Shown one piece after another: positions 9,112 through 19,400 of a DNA stretch of 64,000 nt. The first letter of the stretch is position 1. Each line of letters starts with the position of its first letter. This DNA is from Neobacillus paridis (GTDB lineage Bacteria > Bacillota > Bacilli > Bacillales > Cytobacillaceae). The DNA is taken from contig NZ_JAESWB010000025.1 in assembly GCF_016765675.1 (NCBI RefSeq), positions 1 through 64,000 of the forward strand, in the 5' to 3' direction. A program made the position numbers and the translations under genes. The notes beneath the pieces were generated by a model, which did not search any database, had not been told where the DNA came from, and saw only the letters and a list, made by a program, of their open reading frames with translations.

Positions 9112-9142
9112 AAAAAAGAGGAATCTAATTGTTAGACTCCTC
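9112..9142 (-). terminator. terminator-like hairpin between tail genes
   Basis: On the minus strand GAGGAGTCTAA pairs with TTAGATTCCTC (one wobble) and is followed by six T. It lies between the small gene at 9229 and the fibre gene at 9089, inside an apparently continuous late operon. Confidence 0.7.
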
Positions 9143-9228
9143 AAAAATGTTCTATTTAAAGAATATTTTATATGAATAATTAGGTAAATATACTATTTTG
9201 TACATAATCAATAACAAATTTTATTTGA

Positions 9229-9381
9229 TTATTTATCTTTATTATCCATTTGTTTCTTTAATTCTTCTAATTCCTTAGTTAATTCTTCATTCACAGCAGA
9301 TAGTAATACAATTTGCCTATTTGCATCTGCTAACATGCTGTCATATTTATTGATAACTAAATTAAAATCCTTAATATTCAT
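9229..9381 (-). CDS. small coiled-coil protein, unknown
   Basis: 50 residues (starting MNIKDFNLVINKYDSMLADA) with a helical, heptad-like C-terminal half (ELTKELEELKKQMDNK). GGAGAATAAGG precedes the ATG. It lies four bases after the tail endopeptidase gene, so it is co-transcribed and perhaps associated with the baseplate. A terminator-like hairpin follows it. Not recognised as a named family. Confidence 0.6.
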   Translation of the reverse strand: MNIKDFNLVINKYDSMLADANRQIVLLSAVNEELTKELEELKKQMDNKDK

Positions 9382-9384
9382 TCC

Positions 9385-12300
9385 TTATTCTCCTTTTAAA
9401 CTAATAATTTCATTTTCTAAATATTTAATTCTATCATTTAATTCTTGAATAGCTTTCCATGATAATGTAGCCATAGCGTAAATATCTACTCCATGACCTT
9501 CAATATCAGCCACCCAAACAGGTGCATCTTGAAGAATAATTCCAACATGTGGAAACTCATTGTCTAGTTCGTTTTTAAACTGGTATTGTTTAACAGGTGT
9601 AGATAAAATCATGTTTGTTGCATTATAATTCCAACTTTGAATATTTTTTTTATACTCAATATTCGATGTTGATGTAACTGTCTGTGCTTTTACTGAATTT
9701 TGACCAATTTGTAAAGTGCCAGAAGGTGCTGAAATGTAACCTGATGAATATGTGAAAGCACTGCCAAAATAATAATAGTTAGCTGAAATTTGTGATATTG
9801 ATATTGTACTAGGAACACTTGTTAGGTATTGGGAATGTGTATGACTTGATGAAGCATATTTTGAAGAAAGTGATGAACCGCCTTCATAGATAGTTCCAGG
9901 GATATAGATATTCTTTTGACCAATACTAACATTAGGTGAATTAGCACCTTGGTAAAATTCTCCTCCAACACCAATTGATGCATTTCCAAAATAAATATTA
10001 TTTATTCCAATATTATTACCTTGTAATAATATATGACCACTATCGATAGTAATAGAATCAGGAGCACTAATCAAAATATTACGATTACTATCAATTGATA
10101 ATCCGAATTGATCCCAAAATATATTCCAATTATGAGAAGGTGTTGACTTATCTGTATAAAATAATCCATCACTATCAAGTTTTAAATTAATATCTCCCTC
10201 ATAATTACCATAAAATGTTATTGATCCTTTATTTATAAATATTTTTTCATTGTTATCTCCAGTTGATGTAAAATCGGCACCATTAATACTACCACCATTG
10301 ATAGTTGTACTAATAATAGTTGTTCCAGTAATAGTTGTACCAGTTATAGTTCCACCAGAAAAATTACTACCGTTGATTGTTGCTGCTGAAACAGTACCAC
10401 TGAATGTGCCACTAGCGCCTGATAAGTTACCTGAGAAAGTTAAGTTTCCGTTTGTATCAACATATAATTTGTCTTTCCAATCACCATTTTGATAACTTTG
10501 TATTTTAATTCCTTCAGTAGAATTGAGAGTAGTTTTAACTGTATTATCACTACGAGTTACAACTATACCATCTTTAGCATCCATTCTGATACCATTTGTA
10601 TAGGTTTTGTCAATTTCAAATAGTCCATCTGCAAATGTAGGATCAAGTTGGGATTTAGGTAGTCCACCAATGATATTTATTGAACCTGATTCAATTGTAA
10701 ATCCATTAGAATCAAATTTATATTTACCACTGTCATTTTCAATGGTTAAATTAACTCCAGCCAGAATTTTACCGAAAATTCTCTCACCTACCAAACCAGA
10801 ACTTGTAATTGCATTCTTCCATGTATTTCCATAATCATTACTTACTGCTACTATACCACTTTGAATGATAACTTGATTATTTGGTTCATCAGGACTTGTA
10901 ATTACAATACCTCTACCTGATATACTAATGGAATTATTTAATCCTGCAACTATTGAGCGTTTATTACTATCCCACTGAGAATTTATGATTTCATTTATTT
11001 CTCCAATTTTCTTATCAGACTCAATGAATTTATATTTACTCATATCTAAACTTTTAGAAGTGGAGTAGACATCATAAATTTTCTTAGCTATTTTTTCACC
11101 TTCATCGGAAATATCTCTTCCGTCAGAAATTGTCAAACTAATATTATTCTGCTCATAGTCATAATGGATTTCCATAATCTTAGCAGTAACTAAAGTATCA
11201 AATAAATCATATTTAATGGTTACAACATCACCAATAGATAACTTGTCCCAATTACGTTGTTCTTCAACAATATTCAGGAAATTTATAATATCAATAGTGA
11301 ATGTTGTTTTAGGTTTCTTCATATCATTGAATCGTTTTATTGCTTCTTCATATAAATCATTTTCATCAATATAATTATCATCTTGCCATGTTTTCTCAAT
11401 TATATAATAATTACGTTCTTTCATTTGATCCGCTGTAAAGTTATTTTCAATTGAGATTTCATTTCTTAATGATTGTATTGAATCTTTTATATTTGTAATA
11501 TCAATTTTAATTGTAACAATTTCACTTTCTTTATTATCAATTTCATTATTTTTAGCTGTTTGTTGTAAAGTTAAATCTGAATAATCTACTCCTTTTGCTT
11601 TAGCAAAATCAATCTTATCTTCAATTATTTTTAAATCATTATTAAGAGTATCTAACTCCACTTGCCTAGTTGTTAATTCAGATTGCTTTGAAGTTAACTG
11701 AGAAAGTAAATTAGCAAATTTTAATTTATTTGATTCAATTAGTTTATTATATTTTGTGATTGCTTTACATAAACTATCCGACATGTAATAACTGTGATTA
11801 ATGATATTTCCATTTTCATCTTCTTCATATGGATACATGAAATATGAAAAATCTTCAAGATATGTTGTTCCTGTTGGATTTACATTTTGAATAGATAAAT
11901 CATCTGATCCAAATGCATGAAAACGAGTAACCATTTCATCTGAATTTGATTCTTTTCCAATTGTTTTTAGGTACTTACCATATGATAGACGTAATCCTTT
12001 ATTAGTACCAATGCTATCTTGTTTCTTTAGATTAATTAATCTATTTACCGTATCAAATTCTACGATACCATTAAATGTATCTGCAATTTGAAATATGAAT
12101 TCGAGAGAAGTGTTTTCTGATACATCAAATGAACGATATCTAATATCAAAGTCAGAATCAACGTACCCAATTGACCAAACTGATTCTAAAAGAGCAACAT
12201 TTAATGCTTCAGTCGCATTAATACTTGTATCTTGATATCCTCTGATCATCTTGTCGTTTAATTCCCAACCAATACTATAGCAATGCACAGTTTTATCTGC

Positions 12301-12609
12301 ATTTGTATCATCTGAATCATCATTTATATCATTGATCATATAATATTCAATCTCTTTACCTAGTTGAAATTTAATTAAATAACGTTCCTTTAATTTATCA
12401 ATATTAGGATTCCTTATTAATTTATTTTCTTTTTCTATTTTAAATGGAATTTTGAAACTTAGTTCATTGATTTTCCCCAAAAAAATATCATGAGTAATAT
12501 CCCTAGCTTCAGTTATTATTCCAATTACAGTTCTATTAAGATTAGGTAAACAAATTGATAATTGCGGTTTAAGAGGAATTAAAGATAAGTCTATTTCACC
12601 TAATTTCAA
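9385..12609 (-). CDS. tail-associated endopeptidase (Tal) with S74 autoprocessing domain
   Basis: 1074 residues from TTG 12609 (GGAGGTGACGAATT upstream). The N-terminal third matches phage Tal/prophage endopeptidase tail proteins that form the baseplate hub. A coiled coil follows (about 280-390). Then come beta-helix-like short repeats (ASGTFSGTVSAATINGSN, TITGTTITGTT) around residues 680-760. The final 110 residues are a Peptidase_S74 intramolecular chaperone: SNIEYKKN supplies the Ser/Lys site and GIILQDAP, IYAMATLSWKAIQEL are typical. The chaperone folds the trimeric beta-helix and then cuts itself off. It is immediately downstream of Dit, as usual. Confidence 0.85.
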   Translation of the reverse strand: MKLGEIDLSLIPLKPQLSICLPNLNRTVIGIITEARDITHDIFLGKINELSFKIPFKIEKENKLIRNPNIDKLKERYLIKFQLGKEIEYYMINDINDDSDDTNADKTVHCYSIGWELNDKMIRGYQDTSINATEALNVALLESVWSIGYVDSDFDIRYRSFDVSENTSLEFIFQIADTFNGIVEFDTVNRLINLKKQDSIGTNKGLRLSYGKYLKTIGKESNSDEMVTRFHAFGSDDLSIQNVNPTGTTYLEDFSYFMYPYEEDENGNIINHSYYMSDSLCKAITKYNKLIESNKLKFANLLSQLTSKQSELTTRQVELDTLNNDLKIIEDKIDFAKAKGVDYSDLTLQQTAKNNEIDNKESEIVTIKIDITNIKDSIQSLRNEISIENNFTADQMKERNYYIIEKTWQDDNYIDENDLYEEAIKRFNDMKKPKTTFTIDIINFLNIVEEQRNWDKLSIGDVVTIKYDLFDTLVTAKIMEIHYDYEQNNISLTISDGRDISDEGEKIAKKIYDVYSTSKSLDMSKYKFIESDKKIGEINEIINSQWDSNKRSIVAGLNNSISISGRGIVITSPDEPNNQVIIQSGIVAVSNDYGNTWKNAITSSGLVGERIFGKILAGVNLTIENDSGKYKFDSNGFTIESGSINIIGGLPKSQLDPTFADGLFEIDKTYTNGIRMDAKDGIVVTRSDNTVKTTLNSTEGIKIQSYQNGDWKDKLYVDTNGNLTFSGNLSGASGTFSGTVSAATINGSNFSGGTITGTTITGTTIISTTINGGSINGADFTSTGDNNEKIFINKGSITFYGNYEGDINLKLDSDGLFYTDKSTPSHNWNIFWDQFGLSIDSNRNILISAPDSITIDSGHILLQGNNIGINNIYFGNASIGVGGEFYQGANSPNVSIGQKNIYIPGTIYEGGSSLSSKYASSSHTHSQYLTSVPSTISISQISANYYYFGSAFTYSSGYISAPSGTLQIGQNSVKAQTVTSTSNIEYKKNIQSWNYNATNMILSTPVKQYQFKNELDNEFPHVGIILQDAPVWVADIEGHGVDIYAMATLSWKAIQELNDRIKYLENEIISLKGE

Positions 12610-12632
12610 AATTCGTCACCTCCAATTGAATA

Positions 12633-13397
12633 TTAAATAAATTTGTATTGATAACGAAAAGTTACATCACATTCTCCATATAATCTTAGTCGATTAATAC
12701 CCGTTGTAAATTCCATAAAATCACCTGTAAAATCTGCATATCTATATGTTAGTGGTAAATCTGTTTCGATTTCTTCACGTTCGTTATCAATATAAATATT
12801 TTCCCCTTGTGTAGATAAGTTCTTTAATTCAAAACTTTTACCATTTGAATAGTTTACAATTTTAACTGTATTTTTACCTTTATTATTATCAATCCATATT
12901 TCAGGAAAAATATCTAAATCACCATAGTTTTCAATCTCTATATCTACACCATTAACTGTATCAGTGACTGTAATTGATTCCGTATAATATGGACTATATG
13001 CATATGGACTATTACTCTTTAACTCTATTGTAAAATAACCATATCCATATCCGTTATGTGACAATGTAGAATCTCCATCAAACATCACATAATAAATACG
13101 ATCAGGATAATCATCAAAGTAAAATTCTTTATAATAATCTTGATTAAACCATTGTTTAATTTTTCGTAAATTTTCATCAGTATATCCTTCTGGTAAAAAG
13201 AAGGTGAGATGGAGTGAAATATTATCCATCTCTATACTTTGCAAGTAAGATTTATCGTTTCCTTTTACTTTAACAGTATTAATAGTTCTAGATGATAAAA
13301 ATTTTTCTTCAAATAAGCCAGAATCTGTTCGTACATTTAATAATCCCATTTCTTTTGAACTAATACCATCAAAATGAAAATCCAAACTTTCCAGCAT
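12633..13397 (-). CDS. distal tail protein (Dit)
   Basis: 254 residues of the siphovirus Dit family (Sipho_tail). The N-terminal belt domain (FDGISSKEMGLLNVR, then SYLQSIEMDNISLHLTFFLP and DENLRKIKQWFNQDYYKEFYFDDYPDR) forms the hexameric ring joining tail tube and baseplate. The C-terminal half is a galectin-like beta domain. The gene lies between tape measure and endopeptidase genes, exactly where Dit is expected. Confidence 0.9.
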   Translation of the reverse strand: MLESLDFHFDGISSKEMGLLNVRTDSGLFEEKFLSSRTINTVKVKGNDKSYLQSIEMDNISLHLTFFLPEGYTDENLRKIKQWFNQDYYKEFYFDDYPDRIYYVMFDGDSTLSHNGYGYGYFTIELKSNSPYAYSPYYTESITVTDTVNGVDIEIENYGDLDIFPEIWIDNNKGKNTVKIVNYSNGKSFELKNLSTQGENIYIDNEREEIETDLPLTYRYADFTGDFMEFTTGINRLRLYGECDVTFRYQYKFI

Positions 13398-13400
13398 AGA

Positions 13401-16400
13401 TTATTTCACTCCCATCTTTGCTAATTTTTTATTTAATACTTTGAACATTTCATTTGCACCTTTTTCTCCACCCATTAATTTTTCAATGTTAATGTTCATA
13501 TTGATTTCCGTATTTCCTGTTGTTGTAACTGGTGTAAGTAATGGAGGAGTTGAAGTAATTAAATTCCTAATATTATTTAATCCGTTCACAATATTTTTAG
13601 GGGGAATCATTAATTCTCCTTCAAGTCCTTTAACAATTTGTTCATTTGGTTTCGTATTAAATAATTTATTAACTAATTCAGTTACACGACTATTAGGTGT
13701 ATCTCCAATTATTCCACCTTTATGATATTTAGGTAATACTTGTGGAATATAATCAGGATATTTTTTAACAAATGCATCTACTTCAGATTGTGTGTTTAAC
13801 GATTTTTCAATTTCGTCACCTGTTTTTGGATTAGTTAGTGTTACATCATATGATTTAACTTTTTTATAAATAATTTTAATTTCTGTATTTAATTTACTAT
13901 TATTATATTTTTTTAAGGCATCGTCTAATTCTTTTTTTGTTTTAAATTCAAGATATCTATCAAATTCTCCTGTTTTCTTATCCGTCCATGTAACTTCATA
14001 TTTTGAAATTCCTTTTGCTTTGGCATCCTCTTCGTTTTTCTTAATATCAGCAATTAATTTAGCTTCTGCTTCTGCCCTTGCTTTTTTATCCTCTGCTTCA
14101 GCTGTAGCAATGACATCATTATAACTTGATTTAATAGAATTTAATCCTTTTTGTGCTGCAGCAAGAACATCAATAATATTATTTGTAATACTTTCACCAA
14201 TAATTTTATTATTCTTACTAATTGTATCAGTAATTTCTTCTATACTATCTTTATATTTTGCAACATCACCGTTGAGAATATCTTGTCGAACTTGACTCCA
14301 ATGACGTTCATCATTAATAAAATTGTCATATTTTCTATTAATATCTTTCTCTAATTGATCCCATTCTTCTTGTTGTGTTTCATATGCTTTATTTTCAATA
14401 TCTCGTCTTTCGTCAATGGCTTTCTTAGAAGCGTCTAATTCATCACTTAAACCTTGCTTTCGTAACTCAACGTTTCTGTCATTTACAAACTGTGCAATTT
14501 CCTCTTGTTTATCGGCTAATTGTTTCTCTAAATCTTCACGTTGTTTTTTAGCCCAAATTGAATCATCCATTGACAATTTATTTATTTTCTTTTGAATTTC
14601 TTCTGCTTCTTTTTGTTTTTTTATTAATTCTTTATTGTAATTGTCTGATGATTGTTGATCATCAATCTCTCGCATTTTCTTGTTATAAAGTTCATCAAGT
14701 TTCTTTTCTTCTTCATCATAATTATCCATTATTTCTTTATGTACTTTTTCTCTTGCTTTACGAGTTTCATTTAAAGCCTCAATTTCAACATCTCTTGCTT
14801 TTTCATAAGCGTCCTTCATTGCTTCAACATATTGATCGGCAATATCATTATATATTTGCTTAATTTCTTCCTTTTTCTCTTTAACAGTAACATCAATTTC
14901 AATTACTTTATTTTGGTAATCAGCAACAAGATTATTTAATTCTTCTTTTTGAGCATCTGTTAAAGTTTCATTATTTTTTATTTGATCTTTAATGTATTTA
15001 ATTTCAGCTTCTAGTAATCGTTTTTTATCTAAATGAAGATTAATTTGATCTGCAAGATTCTGTTTATATTCATTAGAATTTTTATTTTCAATGGTTTCTA
15101 ATTCTAATTCTTTTTTACGAATATCAATATCTTTACTAGATTGTTCATTTTCATAAGAATCAATAATTGAATTAACTCTTTGGTATTCTATATCTGCAAG
15201 TTTATTTTTTAATTCTTCATTTGCTTTTTCTAATTCTTTTATCAATGAACTATTTTGCGACCTTATGGCTGAAGATAACTTTTTTGCACTATTAGCCTTT
15301 TTAAGTTCTTCAATTTTAGCATTATTTTTCTTGATTTCACTTGCTGATAATTTTTTCTTTTTATTCGCACTTTCTAATTTATCAATTTCTTTATCATTTT
15401 TCTTAATATCTGCTTTTAATTTTGCAATTTCTTTATTATTTTTTTCACGTTGTTTTTTAGATGTGTTCTTATCTTTATTTTGTTTATCAAGCGAAGATAT
15501 TTTTTTGCGATCACTATTATTTTTCTTATTAAGAGAATCAATTTTCTTTTGGTTTTTCTCACGTTCTTTTGCTGATAATTTATAGGCTTTATTTTTCTTT
15601 TCTAATGATTTAATTTCTTCTTCATTTTTCTTGATTTGAGATGAACTTAATTTCTTTTCTGAGTTTATCTTATTAAGAGATTTAATTTCATTATTATTAA
15701 CTTTTTGTTTATCTGCTAATATTTTCTTTTGTTTCTCTAATTCTTTCCTATATGCAGAAGATGTAGAAACAAGGCGAGACATTCTATCTTCACTTTTTTG
15801 TAACTCAATATCAAAGTCATTTTGTTGTTTCTCAAATCCACTAACTACTGCATCAATTAACTGTTTATACTTTTCTTGAATTTGTTTTTCAATATCAAGA
15901 CTTTCTTGTTTAAGTTGATTCCTCTCTCCAATTGCTTTATCTTTTGCTTGTTTTCCTTCTGCTTTTGCTTTTGAAGAACTTGAAGATGTTTTTACTCCTA
16001 ATTTAGACCATGTACTTTTACCAACTATACCATCAGCAGTTAATCCTTTTTTCTTTTGGTATGCTTTTACTGCTGCTAATGTTTGCTTTCCAAAAATTCC
16101 ATCTACTACCACACCAAGTTCTTTTTGAAGTTTCTTAACCCATGATCCACTTGAACCAAGTTTTAAAGTAGGAATACTACCACTAGAACCACTAGAAGAT
16201 GATGTTCCAACTACTTTCTTTCCACTATATTTATTGTATATACTATTTGCATTACTTGCTCGTTTACTTAATAATGAACCACCAGAACGTTCAAATAAAG
16301 TATCCCACATTTTTGCAATAGTGGATGGACTAGCATTTGAATTTGATTTTACATAGTTTAGTGATTTCTTTTCTGTGCTATTTAGTTCTTTCCACAAAAA

Positions 16401-19400
16401 TTCAAGTTGTGTTTGTAAATTACTTGCACTTGTTCCTTTTGATTTAGCATACTTTAGTAATGCTGTTTTACGTCCGCCTAACCATTGTGCAATTCCATAT
16501 GCTCTACCGTATTTAGTTTGAGGCCCAAGAGCATTAGGATTAAAACTAGATTCAACTTGAATGTTGCCCATAATACCAGCAACAGCATTATCTGACAATC
16601 CTTTTGACTTTAGAAAATTCCAAATAGTTGCTTGATTACTATTTCCTTTTACATATGAACTAGATTTTGAAGAGGATGAAGTTTTAATGACAGATTCACT
16701 TTTTTTAACTACACCTGTTTGTTTGATTTTACCAGTTTTAATTTGAGCGTCTAATGATTTTGTTTCTTTATCAATAGCATCTTTTTTCTGTTTGAGTAGT
16801 TTAATCTCTTCTTTAATGGCATTTTGATATTGTTTAGAATATGTTGGATATTTGGATTGTAAATTTTGTTGTTTAGCTATTTTAATATTGATGTCATCTA
16901 TTGCTTTCTTATATTTATCTGAAACATAAATATAATCTTCGGTTGCTTTGCTTGAATTTTTAGTAGATTTTGTATTTTTATTTTTTGATGATGTATTTTT
17001 ATCTATTGTTTTACCATAATCTTCTAATTTAATATTTGACTTAACCGTATTTAATGTTAAATTATTAAATCCATTTTCAATATTCTTTACTGCATCATTA
17101 TATTTTTTCATAGATGCATACAATTGATTTAATTTTTTATTTGCTTCATCACTACCTTGCATAGCACCTCTTACAAGGTTATCAATTTCTACACCATACA
17201 ATTTTGCTTGACCATTAGCTAGTATTTTATAATATTGCGACCAGTTTTTACCTAAAATTTTAATTAATTGTGCTTCAACTTTTGATTTTGCTTCTGCTAA
17301 ATTCTTTGTATTTTGAAGATCAATTCCATATAGTTTTGCAATATTTTTAATAAAAGTAGAATTTTGCACAGTTGATGATTTGAAATATTGACTATTTAAC
17401 ATTAATTTTTGTTGAATTGATTTTTGAGCAACTTTTGTTTCATTTTTTATTTCTTTTTGAATAGCATTTGATAATGCCTTTTCATCATTCATATATGTTA
17501 ACAGATTTGGATATTTATTCATTAAAATTCCAACTGAATCTGCTGACAATTTATGAGATTGTTTTAATTCTTCTAATACTCCATTTAACGATTTAATATT
17601 TGAAATACTATTTTCATATTGTTTACTCGCTTCTTTTAAAACTTTATCTAACTCAGCTGCAGAAATAGTTGCAGCTTTATTAGCATCAGATTGATTCTTT
17701 GTAACTTTATTTAAGTTATCAATTATTGCATTTACTTCGTCAGTTGTAAATCCAACTTCTTTTAATATATTTTTATATTGTCCCCAATCCTTATATCCTG
17801 ATTGTACCCCTTCACTAATTGATTTTAATACAGCTTTTTGATTATCTGAAAAACCTCGTATTTCGTCAGTAGTGAAAATATCACCTATTGCTTTTCTTAA
17901 TTCACCAGTAGATATAATAAAACTCTTAATTTTACTTTCTACTTTTTTCATACCATCTTCAGTGGTAAGTATTTCTTTATTTTTATTTATAATTGATGCA
18001 ATATATGCTTGATCTTCATTAGTCAAGTTTTTTGAATATCCCATTACTTTAGCATATTCAATTCCAAGTTTTTTATAGCTATTAACTAATTCCTCAGTTG
18101 CAACTTTTATTTCTTTTTGTTTAACTAATTTTGCAATTTCTGTTTCTGGTGAATCATCTGGAGGTGATATTATTGTTCCAGCCATTCTTCCAGCTTTTAG
18201 TCGTTTTCCATTAACTAATTCATCTATTTGAGATTTTAAGTTGTTTATTTTTTTACTTGATTTGTCAACAGTTTCTCCAAAATTATCAATAAATTTTTGA
18301 GATTGTAAATTTGATAATTTATTAAGGTATTCAATTTCGCTATCAATTGCACTTGCACTTTTTAACCTTGCATTTCCTAATTTATCTGTATTTTTAGTGA
18401 GATTAGGGAGTAATTTATTAAGTTCATTTTGTACTTCAAGATACCTTTTATCATTTTCAGGCAACAAACCAGATTTTACTTGTGATTGTAAGTTTTTATA
18501 TTCACTAACTAAAGAAGTAATTTTATCTTGATTAAGGGAATAGGAAAGTGCTAATTTTTCTGATTCCTGTTTTACTTTTGCTTGTTCTTCTTTTGCTTTA
18601 ATTAGATTTTCAGTTAATTTACCTAAAGCCATAGATATTACTGTAATCGCTACTCCTATACCTGTAGATATCAAAGCACTCCTAATTGAAACACCTAATC
18701 TATTCCAAGCAATACCTGTAGCAGTTGTTACCCTTTGAAATCCAGTCATTCCTACAGTAGCATCTCTAATCGATGTTCTTGTTGTTGATAAATGATTATT
18801 CATGTTCTGGAATGTCTTTTTTAAAGCATTAATTCCATTTTCAGTGGTAAGAAAATTTCTTAAATTTTTACTTAATAACAACGCTCCAGCACTTGCCATT
18901 CCAAACAATGCAGGTATAGAACCAAATGTTCTTACAAAATTTGTTGCACTATTCCCTAACTTCGTTAATCCAATAACTGCACCCATAAAAACATCAGCAA
19001 TTCCAGAATCACCAACAGCTAGACTGAATTCATACCAACTATTTTTCAGTTCGGCTAATTTTGCTTCCATACTATTTAAATATTTTTGGTTTTCAATAAT
19101 TGCACTATTTTCACTATGTAAACTAGTATTAGTAGAATCAATTGCCATCTGGTAATTATTCATTAAACCTAAAAATTTTGATAATTGCCAACGTCCTGCA
19201 ATAACTACACCAAGATTTTGTTGCTGGGCTGATGTTAGTGTGTTCCATTTATCAGATATTTTTTGTAAAATCTCGGAAGCATCACTAACATTATTTATCT
19301 CAATTCCTAATTCTTTCATAGCCTTTAAAGAATCATTGGAACTTAATCTGGAAATAATTGTCTTTAATGAGTTACCCACTTCTGTACCACTTGCTCTAGT